Origin: Laguncularia racemosa
Lineage: Eukaryota > Streptophyta > Magnoliopsida > Myrtales > Combretaceae
Length of the DNA stretch: 64,000 nucleotides
Reading direction: 5' to 3'
NCBI GenBank assembly: GCA_037954665.1
Contig: JBBMOL010000385.1
Location: forward strand, 186,001-250,000
Below are positions 1 through 11,369 of the stretch, in pieces (the first letter of the stretch is position 1; each line of letters opens with the position of its first letter). A model generated the notes under the pieces. It ran no database searches, was not told the DNA's origin, and saw nothing but the letters and a program-made list of their open reading frames with translations. The position numbers and the translations under genes were made by a program.

Positions 1-3000
1 TGCTTAGTCTTCCCATGAAACACGGGATTATGAGAAATAGCAATAGCAGCTTGATTGTCAACAAGAATCTCTGTGCTTTCCTTCTGCTCCAGATCAAGAT
101 CAAGTAAAATTTTCCTCATCCATAAAGCTTGATTAACAGTAGCTGTTGCAGCAATAAACTCTGCTTCAGCAGTGGATTGAGCTACAGTTTCTTGTTTCCT
201 CGAGCTCCATGAGAAAACACCAGAGCCAAGAGTGAAACAGTAGCCTGAAGTGCTTTTCATATCATCAATGGAACCTCCCCAATCATTGTCAGAAAAACCA
301 ACCAGCTTGAACTCCTTGCTCTTTGTGAACTTAACGCCAAAATCACTTGTGCCCTTAATATATCGAATTACTCTCTTTGCAGCCTTGAGATGTAATTCAC
401 TTGCACAGTGCATGAATCGAGACAAAATACTTATAGCATTCAAAATATCAGGCCTTGTTACTGTGAGATACATCAAGAAACCAATCAAACTCCTAAAATG
501 TCCTTCATCAACTTTGTCAGCACCATCTTCTTTGTGCAACTTCTCTTTTTGATTCATTGGAGTGCTTGCTGCTTTACATTCCTCCATCTGAAACTTCTTC
601 AGTATTTCCTTTGCATACTTCTTCTGACAGATGAAAACTTCACCTTGCCCTTGCTTGATTTCCATGCCAAGGAAATAGGACATGAGCCCGAGATCTGTCA
701 TTTCAAACATCTTCATCATCTCCTGTTTGAAATTTTGAATATGATCTGCATTGTTTCCTGTAACCAGTAGGTCATCAACATACAGTGAAACAATAAGAAT
801 GTCAGTACCATTGTGCTTGATATACAAGGTTATTTCTGATGGACTTTTCACAAATCCTAAGTTCAGCAAATGTTCATCAATTTTGCTATACCAGCTCTTG
901 GAGCTTGTTTTAGACCATAAAGGACCTTCTTGAGAAGATAGACCTTCTCTCCTTCATCTTCCTTCACAAATCCTTCGGGCTGCTCAACATAAATTTCTTC
1001 CTGTAAGACACCATTTAAAAAGGCTGATTTGGCATCCAACTGAAACACTTTCCAGCCCTTTTGTGCAGCTATTGCAAGCAGTAACCTGATTGTGTCTAAT
1101 CTAGCAACTGGAGCAAACGTGTCAGAGTAGTCAACACCAAAGATTTGGGCATACCCTTTAACCACAAGCCTGGCTTTGTGCTTGTTGATTGAGCCATTAA
1201 CGTTAAGCTTGGTTCTAAACACCAACTTTACTCCAATTACCTTCCTGTCTTGAGGTCTGTCTACAAGGATCCAAGTCTGATTCTTTTCTATCATTGATAG
1301 CTCCTCCTCCATTACAGCTATCCACCTTTGATCCTCTTTTGCTTCAACATATCCGATAGGTTCACATACAGCATCATTGCACCTTTCATAAACATCTGAG
1401 AGCAACCTTGTTCCTCTTACGAAAGCATCATCCACTGTTTCATTTCGCCAGTCATCTTCTTCTTCGATGCTTGAACTAGAAAACTTGAGTTTCAGTTCTG
1501 CCATAGTTTGACCCTTCTTCTCTGCAACATCCCAGTTCCATTCTTCATCCTCTACGAAGTGAACATCTCTACCAACAATAATATTTCCGGTTTGTGGCTG
1601 GAAAATTTTATAGGCATTGCTGATAGTACTGTAGCCTATAAAAATACCTAGTGTAGCTCTCCTATCAAGCTTGTCACGCTTGTTCTTTAGAACATGAGTG
1701 AAACACAAGCAACCAAATACTTTAAGGAATTTTAGAGATGGTGTGTAGCCATACCATGCCTCAAATGGTGTATGTTCCTTCACTGCCTTTGTAGGAAGCC
1801 TGTTTTGAAGAAATACAGCTGTATTTGCTGCCTCTGCCCAAAACTTCTTTGGTAAATTCTTCTCATGTAGCATGCATCTTGACATCTCCATGATGTATCT
1901 ATTTCTCCTCTCGCTAACTCCATTTTGCTGAGGAGTATAAGGAGCTGTAAGCTGATGCTCTATGCCTCCATCTTCACAAAACTTGTCAAATTTTGCCGAA
2001 GTGTACTCCTTCCCATTGTCAGACCTTACAATCTGAATTTTGCAGCCACTTTCATTCTCAACTCTTGCCTTAAACTTCCAAAAAACTTGTGCTACTTCTG
2101 ATTTATTCTTCAAGAAGAAAAATCCAGCACATTCTAGTGAAGTCATCAATAAAGACAATATAATAGAGACTACCTTTTAAAGAAGGTGTTCTTTGAGGGC
2201 CTGCAACATCCGTGTGGATGAGTTGCAATTTGTGAGTGGCTCTCCAGGTTGACTTCGGGAATGGCTTCCTATTTTTCTTTCCAAACTGACATGCTTTACA
2301 GTTTGGTAGGAGATCATCAAGTTCTGGAAGATCTTCTACCATCAGTTTGGACTTCAGTTGCAGCAGGCCTTGGTGATGATAATGTCCGAGCCTCTTATGC
2401 CATACTTCTGTGATGTTTCCTTTGGCTGGAAAAGCTAACTGCTCCTCCTCCAATGGATTGAGTGAAAAACTCTTCCCTTTCATTTCCACTTTGAAGATTT
2501 CTTGATCAGCTGCATCTTTAATTTTGCAATATTTGTTTTCGAAAGAAACTTTGAAACCTCTTTGAATCAGTTGGCCAACACTTAACAAGTTTTGATCAAT
2601 TTCAGGAACAAAAAGAACATCGGGAATGAGCTTTGTACCTGAATAGCTTGCAATTGCAACTGTCCCCTTTCCTTTGACTGAGATATAGTCACCATTTCCA
2701 TCTCTGATTTTAGTGATATTTATTGGCCTCAAGTCTTTGAAAAGTTCCTTATCATAGGTCATATGATTTGTACAGCCACTGTCAATTAGCCAACTTTCAC
2801 TTGATTTGCTGCCAATGAAACATGTAACCACGAACAGTTGATCCTCCTCCTCTTGATCAGCAATTTTAGCCTCTTCACCATGTTGTTGGTTTCTATTTTT
2901 GCATATTACAGCTTCATGCCCCATTTGGTTGCATTTGGTGCACTTGACGTCTGGTCTTCTCCAACATTTAAAAGGGTGATGACCCTTTCTGCCACAATGT

Positions 3001-3782
3001 TGACACGGAGGATAGAAACCTTTCTTGACTCCTGCTTTGTTGTTGGCTGAAGATTCTCCAGTAGGATTTTGATTTTTCTTTAAAAACTTCTTCTTCTTGT
3101 TGTTCCTCACATTCTCATAATGTTTGGCCGGTAAGGCTCCTTCAACAGCACCTTCTTGTCTCATAGCTCTTCTTTGCTCCTGTGCTTGCAAGGCATTGAG
3201 AATTTCTACAAGAGTGATTTGAGTAAGATCCTTGGTATTTTCCAAGGTTGAAATAGATGCCTCAAATTTTTCAGGCACTGTTACAAGAATTTTTTCAACA
3301 ATTCTTGAGTCCTTAAACGTAGAACCAAGTAATCTGATTCGGTTTGCAATGTCCAATAACCTATCGAAATACTCTTTAATTGATTCTATTTCTTTCATCT
3401 TCTGCAACTCGAATTCTCTAATCAAGTTTAGCACACACATTCCTTTGATTCTTTCATCTCCCTCATACTCTGACTTGACATAATTCCATATCTCATATGC
3501 TGACTTCAGAGTCATAATCCGAGTGAAGATGGTAGATGAGACTGCAGCGAACAAGCACGCCTTTGCCTTTGATTTCTTTGTCTTCTTCTCTTTCTGCAAT
3601 TTGATCTGCGCCATGGTAGGATTGTTTGGGAGGGCAAGAATTTCATAATCCTCTTCTACTGCTTCCCAAATATCCAAAGCTTCCATATACGCCTCCATGC
3701 GAACTACCCAAACTTGGTAGTTGTCTCCATCAAACACCGGTGGAGAAATTGAAGAGAAACTGGAACTTGCTTCTACATCCAT
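1..3782 (-). pseudogene. Copia-1 gag-pol polyprotein, two single-base frameshifts
   Basis: Starts at 3782 with MDVEASSSF. A UBN2-type gag comes first, then two CCHC knuckles (CQHCGRKGHHPFKC and CTKCNQMGHEAVIC) and an aspartic protease with the intact SWLIDSGCTNHM motif. GAG-pre-integrase, the integrase core (SDNGKEY, PQQNGVSERRN) and RVT_2 reverse transcriptase follow, with YVDD near 780, and RNase H runs off the window at base 1. Frame breaks are an extra base in a T run near 2113-2126, inside the integrase, and a one-base loss near 892, just before the YVDD region. Otherwise the frame is open for more than 3 kb, which suggests recent insertion. ORFs on the plus strand opposite it are shadows. 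Confidence 0.92.
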
Positions 3783-3828
3783 GACAAAGCAACCTCACAC
3801 ACTCACTCACAGATCCCTTAAGAAGAGA

Positions 3829-3840
3829 GCTCTGATACCA
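3829..3840 (-). other. Copia-1 primer binding site (tRNA-iMet)
   Basis: On the minus strand the sequence reads TGGTATCAGAGC, the usual complement to the 3' end of plant initiator tRNA-Met. It lies two bases inside the LTR and supports the minus-strand orientation. Confidence 0.9.
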
Positions 3841-3842
3841 AT

Positions 3843-4174
3843 TGTTGTTTGATAACGTGAAACAAAAAGAATTGAAAGACTGTTGCAGTAACAGGATATA
3901 AGGCAAAGTGTTTTACTGCTGCAAGAATGAAGCAGAGAATTGCAACTGTCAGATTGTTGAGGCAAAGAACAAAAAAATTCATTCATCGAATGATTAAAAC
4001 ATGACAATATTTAAAGTTTGAAAATAACAACCCACTAACAACATGATCAGAAATTGCTCCACGATTACAAAGAATGAATAACTAATTCCTAAAAAACAGG
4101 GACAAACTTTGACACAATCAACTTTTAAAAAAAAACGTGTGGACATGTTTCAGTCCTAAAGCATTTTCATAACA
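3843..4174 (-). repeat. Copia-1 5' LTR
   Basis: 332 bp bounded by TG and CA (tgttgtttgataac at the inner edge, cataaca at the outer edge). The inner edge abuts the primer binding site. The outer edge abuts HIPP intron 2 sequence shared with the other units, which fixes the boundary to within a base or two. It differs from the Copia-2 LTR in length and sequence. Confidence 0.82.
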
Positions 4175-4236
4175 TGCTGAAATCAAAATCTGGAGTATCG
4201 AAAAATATGAACTGAAAAATTGAGCATGCTGCTTAC

Positions 4237-4824
4237 CATGATACTTGGCTGCGGCGATATTCATAGCCTTTCCTTTTGCATCTTCACAAGGCATCAGCAC
4301 CTCAATTACTATCTTTCGCTGCAAAACATTAGCCCGGTTAGAAATGCAAATCAGTTACTATTCTCAGTGCAGTAACAAATAAGGAGCTTTCTATGGAGCG
4401 GAAGACCCAAAATCTTCACCGAGGGAAAGTCAATGGGGATACCGTGACTAATCAAAGGAAAAATGGTGGCCTTGGAATTCCTAAACTGAATATGGACAAA
4501 GAGGGCTTTGCGTTGATTGGTTCTCTTCATTTTTGATAGTGCCACGGTAGGAGAAAATGAACGGTCTGTGACAAAGGACGCGCTGGTATTGCAGCCTGAT
4601 ATGTAACGTTAGTAACAAAGCTTCCTTTTACCAAGATGAGCTCGTCTCACTCTTTCAATTATATGTTACCACGTACGAAAATTAAAATAAAAATGAGAAA
4701 TATTAAATATCTTCTATGCATGTTATTTATAGAAATGTATATACGTAAACACTATTTTGATATAAGAAAACTTGATAGTTGGTACAAACTATTAGTGCAC
4801 TAATGAGATTGAACTTGCCTTCAT
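4237..4824 (-). CDS. HIPP gene A, exons 1 and 2 (HMA-domain isoprenylated protein)
   Basis: HIPPs are small plant proteins with a heavy-metal-associated fold and a C-terminal prenyl anchor, linked to metal handling and stress or pathogen responses. Exon 1 is the two codons ATGAAG at 4819-4824, followed by a GC-type donor (GCAAGT). Exon 2 is 4237-4318: acceptor TTTTGCAG at its start, donor GTAAGC after it, encoding KIVIEVLMPCEDAKGKAMNI and then AAAKYH. This gives strand 1 and helix 1 of the HMA fold. The usual CxxC metal site is reduced to one Cys (MPCEDA). A Gly replaces the Arg seen in the other copies (AKGKA against AKRKA). Exon 3 must lie beyond base 1, on the far side of Copia-1 in intron 2, so expression of a normal mRNA is uncertain. 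Family assignment is firm through gene C. Confidence 0.8.
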
Positions 4825-4910
4825 CTTAATCAGCTGAAACTGCAACAAGGATGATGGGTTTCCCTCCTATGATGGATTGTCTTGCTTATAAGTCTAGTTT
4901 GGATATTGCA

Positions 4911-4921
4911 TTATATATACT
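4911..4921 (-). promoter_or_regulatory. TATA box of HIPP gene A
   Basis: On the minus strand AGTATATATAA lies about 87 bp upstream of the ATG. No ATG intervenes between the expected transcription start and the ATGAAG exon. The same box is present in units 2 and 3 and deleted in unit 4. Confidence 0.6.
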
Positions 4922-4989
4922 ATTTAGATGCTAGATCGGGAATGAAGTTTTTACGTGTTGACCGAGTCGAGAAAGTCTTCGTCAATCGC

Positions 4990-6324
4990 TAGTACACATC
5001 CCACCACACCCCATCGCCGCTCCCCCCTACCCCCCACACCCCGCCTCGAAAAAAAAAGAAAAAAAAAGAAAAAAGAAATCTCAAAGTAGTTGACTGGAAC
5101 TTTATGATAGTCGTCGATCTGAAAGAGGGAGATTTCAAGTCAACATTATGACCTCCGGTTTCCTTGAATACTCTTAGTACTACGAAAAGCAATCTTCATT
5201 AAACTAGCAATAATGATTAGAATCTGCCGTTTCTACTTCCTGTTTTGGCCTTTCCTTTTAAATGAGACATATTTTAGTCAGTTCTCTGCAAAATTATTAA
5301 ACTGTGTTGTTTCCACGTTTGTTCGAAGCACATGCAGGATATATGACTTGCAGTTTCTCAATGTCAGCACTTATAATGAAGGTCAATTCTTTACTATTAG
5401 TTTGTTTTACTTGGCAAAACATAAAAACGATTTTAACAGTTTTCAAAAGTTAGATACTTACTTAAGATGAGTTGGGAAACTATACTAAATTTTGGAACGT
5501 TAATTTGCAGTAACTTTTTTGAATCAAAGCGCATCTTAATAATGCTAAATGACCATGAATGTAGTAGCTTTTCTTCTTTCTTTTTTTTCTTTTTCTTCTT
5601 AAACAATAATCAAAATCATATATTGTTTATCAAATGTAATATAATTGTTATGAAAATAATATATTTATATGCCATGTCCTAACACCATTGGAAAATGATA
5701 ACTCCATAACAAATTCCAAATCTTAGCAGGAACGTGCAAGCCTTGAAAGTTCTACTTACTATTATGTATAAAGACCTGTATTTCTCTTAACCCATTATCT
5801 ATTTCGTCAATTATATATATATATAAAACCTAAAATTCATAATGTTTAGAATTTGTCCTCAAAAAAAGAAAATATCTAAATGTTATTGTTTGAAATAAGA
5901 ACTTAAACTAAGTCCATGAAATAGCCATAATCATCAACTGTACTATTGTCATTCCATCATTGAATCCATAAATCATATCCTAGACTATCATAACTAGGAT
6001 ATGAGCTTCAACGCTTGTTGAGTTTAATTAAAACTTAAAAGTAACAAATGCCATTTGGAATTATGTTTAAGCTCAAAATTCTAAGCACTATTGAAATCAG
6101 ATTTTAAAACATTAAGTCAAACTTAAGTTAACCTTAAGCTTTGAAATTTCAATTTGAGTGTGAATTCAAGCTCAGCACTACATCTTCCTAACTTGATTCG
6201 TTTAGGATCAGAATTATACGCGTGCAACTTCATAAGAGTTATGATATTGCCACTAGAGGTGTAAAATCCCATAAATTTGATCAGTTTACTTAGGAGAATT
6301 ATTAACATTTATGAACAATACAAG
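4990..6324. other. Spacer C of unit 1, no gene recognised
   Basis: AT-rich upstream region of HIPP gene A, also found in unit 3 (31140-32612) and unit 4 (54400-55493 plus 61316-61690) and deleted from unit 2. It begins with a C-rich tract (4999-5046) running into an A-rich tract (5049-5079). The ORFs at 5213-5470 and 5467-5682 are not kept open in unit 3, so they are treated as chance. The part from about 5630 to 6260 resembles spacer E (see findings). Confidence 0.7.
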
Positions 6325-9300
6325 TGTGGCTTTTAGTTATCTTTTAGTTAGTCAGGTATTTACTTTTCACATGTGACTAGTTAGTTAGTACTTATTACAC
6401 AATAGAGATGTACTATAAATAGCTTTTGTAGCCAAGATTAACTCAACTCATTCAATACAGTTTCACTCTGTTTTTTGTTACAAGAAGAGCGACACAAGCT
6501 TTCTTTTTTCCTGTGCATTTGCTGGTTTATAATGGAGTAACTTCACATGGTGTCAAAACAATGATGTGATTTGAGGAATATTTGCTTTTGTCAATTTTGT
6601 TTGTATCTTAAAGATGAATAGCAATCTAGAACAAATTCATAATCTTCGTATCAATCCAGTTAATGTCAATTGCCCATCTATGGTCATCGAAAACATTATG
6701 CTCAATGGAACAAACTATCTAACACAAAGTAGGTATGTTAAAATGGGATTAGGAGGAAAACTAAAGATAGGTTTTATAGATAGAAGTGTTACTAGACCTA
6801 ATCAGAATTCACTGGATTTTAAAAAGTGGATTAGATGTGATTATAAGTGATTTTTCACAAATTATTTGTACAATCAATTAGCTTATGAATTGTGGATATA
6901 AGTGACCAATCAATATGGATAGGGTAATGCGCCATTAGGATTTCAATCGTAATTTGAACTCAGTAATATTGAGCAAATGAATCAGTCTGTAGGAGATTAT
7001 TACAACAAGCTTAAGAGATCTTGGGACGAATTACAAGTCTTACACATTTACCAATCTATCAATGTGGATGCTTCGAATACTGTACATGCTAATTGAAGGA
7101 GTGGATTATTAAGTTTGAATCACAAAGCAGGTTTATTCAATTTCTGATGGGTTTAAATGAGGGATACGAAGCCATACGAAACCAAATTCTCTCTATGGGT
7201 CTTCTTACAGTGAACATAGAATATTATCTAGTTCAACAGGCCGAGAAACAAAAACAATTGTTAGTTAGTAGGATTCCTAATTCAAAGGTTGTTACCTTTA
7301 ATCTAAAGAGAACAAATTTTCATAAAAACAGTTTTTGGTAAGTGAAGAGGTAAGACATTTGGAAAAACAATTTGCAAATATTGTAAAGCTAAGGACCATA
7401 CTATTGAAAATTACTTTCAATTAATTAGTTATCGGACTAGTTCAAGGGAAGGAGACTTGGTAAAGATGAAAATAAAGTGGCTGCCCATCATGTTTCCGCT
7501 AAAAATGTTTCTTTTTCCACTCCACTAGATAATGTGAAGGATGATAATGTAACATGCTCATCTAAAGAAGATGTTAGGCTAATTCTTAGTGTCTATCAAG
7601 AAATCATGAAACTAATGAAGAAAAAGCAGATGGATGAGCATTTGGCCACCAATTTTGTAGGAAAGTCATATTCATTCTTTTATTTTAATATTGAGAATAA
7701 TGATTTTGTTGATATAGGTTCCACTAATCATATCACACCACATCAATCCTTATTGATAGAAAAATACAAATTAACTAAACTAGCTTCTGTTAGCTTACCA
7801 GATGGAACTCTTAAATCAATTCAAATCGTTGCTTCTATTCATATTTCCTCATCAGTAGTACTTAGAAATGTATTCTATGTTCCGAATTTTAAACATAGTC
7901 CTTTATTTGTGCGCAAAGTCCTTGCTGAAAACCAGTTGACCATAGAAATTGATCCTCATGTTTTTGTTTTTCAAGATCGATGTAATAAACACATTGTTGC
8001 ATCAACTAAAGCTTGAAATGACTTGTATGTTCTATAGTCTAATGCCATGTCGAGTTCAACTCCATTAGTTGATCAACCTTAGAATGTTCTGTCCAATCTT
8101 AGTCATGTTGATAATAAAATTGGTCTTGTTCACTTGCTACATAGTTGATTGGGTCACTTGTCTTTCTCTAAGCTTCAACATTTAACAAATTTTAAAAAAC
8201 CTTATATGTGACATATGTTTTGAAGCCAAATTGCACAAACTATCTTTCAAATGTAGTGTTCCTCATTCCTTACATCCTTTCCATCTATTACATGTAGAAA
8301 TTTGGGGTTCGTATTCTGTTCTTTCTATTTCTGGTGCTAGATAATTCCTTACCATTCTTGATGATTGTTCTTGTTGTACTTGGACTTACATTGTCAAAAA
8401 TAAGTCTCAAGTAACTAGTTTCCTTGATAAAATGTCCAAAATCATTCATACAGATTTTGTAGCTACACTACAATTAATCAAAGTCGACAATGGCTTATAC
8501 ACCTTAACTAAATGGTAGAGTTGAACGAAAACATCAACATCTCATTGAGACTGCTAATGCTTTAAGACTATGCTAAATTGTGAGAATGGTTTTAGGGAGA
8601 GTGCGTAGTTATTGCTACCTATCTTATCAACCTGATGCCTATGGAAAAATTAGACTAGAAATCTCCTTTTGAGGTTTTATTCAAGCACAAACCATTATAT
8701 GATCATTTGAGAATCATGGGTTACCTTTATTACGTAGCTAACGACTCACCTAATAAAGACAAATTTGATTCAAGAGATTTCAAACGTATTTTTCTTGGTT
8801 ATGCTTTTGGAAAAAAAAATGCTATAAGGTATATGATTTAAATTTATGGCAGACTTTGTTTAGTAGAGATGTCATTTTTCATGAAACCATATTTCCCTTT
8901 CGGACCATGTCAAATAATGTTTCTCTAGATTCCCCTTCAGTTCTGACTATATTTCCTTCCTTTTCTAATGGTGATCGATGTTTTTTAACTTAGAAACTTT
9001 GGTTCAATTCTTGGTAGATCTCCATAATCAGTCACCATTCGGTGTCTTACTAATAATTCTATTCCTTCTTCTTCTTCCAAACATTATGATCTTAAAAGAT
9101 CCACTAGGTGGCGTAAATGTCCTCCTTGGTTAATAGACTATGTACATTCATTACCCACAAGTTTGGTTAATCATAGTTGTACAAATTTCACATATCCTCT
9201 GTTTGATTTATCTACCTTTCATGATTATGCTGTGACTTTGGTACAAGTTTAGACAATTCATGAACCTTTATCTTATTCCCAAGCTTTTAAAACTAAAGAA

Positions 9301-10250
9301 TGGATAGATGATATGAACAAGGAAATCGAAGCATTAGAGATGAATGATACTTGGGAGCCTACTAACTTACTATCGAGCAAGAGAGCAATTTGGTATAAAT
9401 GGGTTTTCAAAGTTAAATACAAACTAGATGGTAGTGTGGAAAGGTATAAGACTAGAGTAGTAGCTAAAGGTTTTACTTACATTGAAGGAATAGATTACCA
9501 CAATACTTTCTCTCTTGTTGCAAAGCTTAGCACCACGCGAGTTCTTATTGTCGTAGCTACTACATCTAATTGGCCTATACATTAGGTTGATATAAATAAC
9601 ATTTCCTTACATGGTTCTTTAGATGAGGAAATCTATATGTTGCCCCCACTTGGTTATTCTATACCTTGTCCTCATCAAGTGTGCAACCTTAAACGCTCAC
9701 TTTATGGATTTAAACAAGCCTCTCGATAGTGGAATATTGAGATTTCTCAATTTTTGATTTAGCAAGGTTATACTCAATTTGCTCATTGTCTCATCAAGAT
9801 ACTTTTGTGGTTGTTCTTTTATACATAGATGATATGCTAATCACTGGAAATTGTGCTCAGTTAATTTCCTCCTTGAAGTGTGCTCTTGATTCCCAATTTA
9901 GTATCAAGGATTTAGGATTAGCTCAATTCTTTCTTGGCATTGAATTCTACAAAACCATAGTAGGCACACTTCTTAACCAAAAAAGCTTATTCTTGACTTT
10001 TTACTTGAGACAAGTTTATCTGGAGGTAAACCATTTTCTTTGCCATTGCCTTCTAGTCTATTGCTAAACAAGGATACTAGAGTAGCTCTTGATGATCCTC
10101 ATCTTTATCAATGCATTGTTGGCCGCTTATTACATTTGACCTTAACTCGTCTAAACATCTATTAGTTGCTTGTTATGTTTGACCTTAACTCATTCGAACA
10201 TTTGTTATGTTGTGAACAAGTTAAGCCAATTTATCTCTACAAAAAACACT
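6325..10250 (+). mobile_element. D-1, truncated old Copia element with 5' LTR relic
   Basis: A plus-strand Copia relic. The probable 5' LTR (about 6325-6547) contains a TATA box (ctataaata, 6413) and ends next to a decayed primer site (tggtgtcaaaac, 6548-6559). Then come gag, protease, integrase and reverse transcriptase relics. It stops in the reverse transcriptase just after a YVVNKLSQF-like segment near 10220, and no 3' LTR was found. Copies with the same end point lie in units 2 and 3, so it was inserted and truncated before the array expanded. A 45-bp stretch near its 3' end (10140-10215) is tandemly doubled in all three copies. Confidence 0.8.
6614..10230 (+). pseudogene. D-1 gag-pol relic
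   Basis: Gag of the Copia-like N-terminal type (Retrotran_gag_3) starts at 6614 with MNSNLEQIHNL and LNGTNYLTQSRYVKMGLGGK. A degenerate knuckle near 7380-7415 reads CKYCKAKDHTIENYF, with Tyr in place of the last Cys. A protease relic (GSTNHITPHQ, DIGS for DTGS) is at about 7714. GAG-pre-integrase and integrase relics span about 8020-8720. Reverse transcriptase is at 9313-10067, with LLYIDDMLITG. Many stops and shifts are shared with the unit 2 and 3 copies. There is no coding potential for a working product. Confidence 0.8.
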
Positions 10251-10390
10251 TTAATATTATTATAATATGAACCAAGATTAAATAATTAAATATTCTAAAG
10301 ATATTAGAGCACCCAAATGGTCTTTATGTGACATTATCCCTAGAGGAGTCGTGTATTGAAATAATCTGAGTAGATTTAAGCACTCATTGG

Positions 10391-11054
10391 TGTTAGGGCC
10401 CGTAGTGCCAATTCCCAACACCATACAGCATATTAAATATATATATGGTTTGGCGAGGTCATGAGCACCCCTTTGTTGCTTTGTAAGCTAAATGAAATAA
10501 CAAACTATTCTATGTTTTTTTATGTCTACATTAATGCATGTGACTTAACTTATGCTTGATCGTGAGTCTATATTTGTGGGTTATACATACTAGGCATTAG
10601 CTTACTTCTCAAGGATCATTTTTTTAATTGTAGGCATAGATGAACACACTTCCTATGACAATGACTTAGGGACATATATTCGAGATGAAGATGATGCAGA
10701 TTACTTTTACTACTATGATGATTAAGTGAAGATAATCATTTCAAGCCTTATGAATATTGTTGGGACTTTTTTTTTTAATTTTAGAGGATTAAAGTATTTA
10801 GAAAAGTTGATATCTAAAGTATTTTGATTTGATGTATCATGACCTCTTCGAAGAAGTATATAGATTGTGAATGAGACTTAATTGAGTCATTTATTTACAT
10901 TGTCAAATGTTTATCTTGATTGTGATTAACATGTATCGTGGATTTTATGGAAAAGAGTGGTTAAGAGCCTTAATGTGTCTTTAGCCTATAAGGACACGCA
11001 GCAGTCTATAGTGTCTCAAGTTCCAGGGCATTACAGCTTAAATGGTATCGGAGC
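10391..11054 (+). mobile_element. Fossil Gypsy-type LTR end plus primer site, unit 1
   Basis: Near 11034 the sequence ends in gggcattaca and is followed after a few bases by tggtatcggagc (11043-11054), one base off the tRNA-iMet primer site. The unit 3 copy has the perfect 12-mer. This arrangement is typical of the 5' LTR end of plant Ty3/Gypsy elements. The start (tgttagggcccg at 10391) is a guess. No gag-pol follows, so this is a fragment. Confidence 0.4.
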
Positions 11055-11327
11055 TTAGGTTTGAAAATCTTTAGAAACTAGGTGATGATCAATAGGTATA
11101 GGTTTCAAATAGTAAAATGTAAGATATGATCTTTAGGTGAATTAGGTGTTAAATCTGTAGGATAGTGACATATGAATAGACTGGGTGAAATTATGGGTCG
11201 ATTACTTGGTTTAGTAGTGTCTTTTTATAGTAATTATTATTTTTATTTTAAGTTCTTTTAATTTCTATGTTATTCATATATAAGTATATAGGTATGTGTA
11301 GATGTATAAATGAGGTGGATTTACTCC

Positions 11328-11334
<7 letters not shown>

Positions 11335-11366
<32 letters not shown>
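11335..11366. repeat. (TA)n microsatellite, unit 1
   Basis: About 16 TA dinucleotides. The same locus holds a similar run in unit 2 (25774-25806) and a shorter one in unit 3 (37734-37752), so its length is unstable between units. Confidence 0.95.

Positions 11367-11369
<3 letters not shown>

Larger units (their letters stand above)
1..4174 (-). mobile_element. Copia-1, Ty1/Copia LTR retrotransposon, cut by the window edge
   Basis: An LTR retrotransposon read on the minus strand. Its 5' LTR lies at the high-coordinate end (3843-4174), followed by a tRNA-Met primer site (3829-3840) and a gag-pol frame. The order gag, zinc knuckles, protease, integrase, reverse transcriptase, RNase H is the Copia order. 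The 3' LTR lies beyond base 1, so the target duplication cannot be checked. The insertion point is visible by comparison with the sister units: base 4175 continues with the intron-2 sequence of the HIPP gene that also starts at 15597 and 30285. The element therefore sits in intron 2 of HIPP gene A, in the same orientation as the gene. It is the best preserved element here. Confidence 0.93.

Noticed and set aside
250..933. Plus-strand ORFs opposite Copia-1
   Set aside because: They are antisense shadows of the pol gene, which reads with clear domain motifs on the minus strand.
4351..4545. Minus-strand ORF upstream of HIPP exon 2
   Set aside because: It lies inside intron 1 of the gene model and is not kept open in units 3 and 4.
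5213..5470. 85-codon ORF in spacer C
   Set aside because: The counterparts in units 3 and 4 differ in frame or length, and the composition (Phe/Leu/Ser-rich) fits AT-rich chance ORFs.
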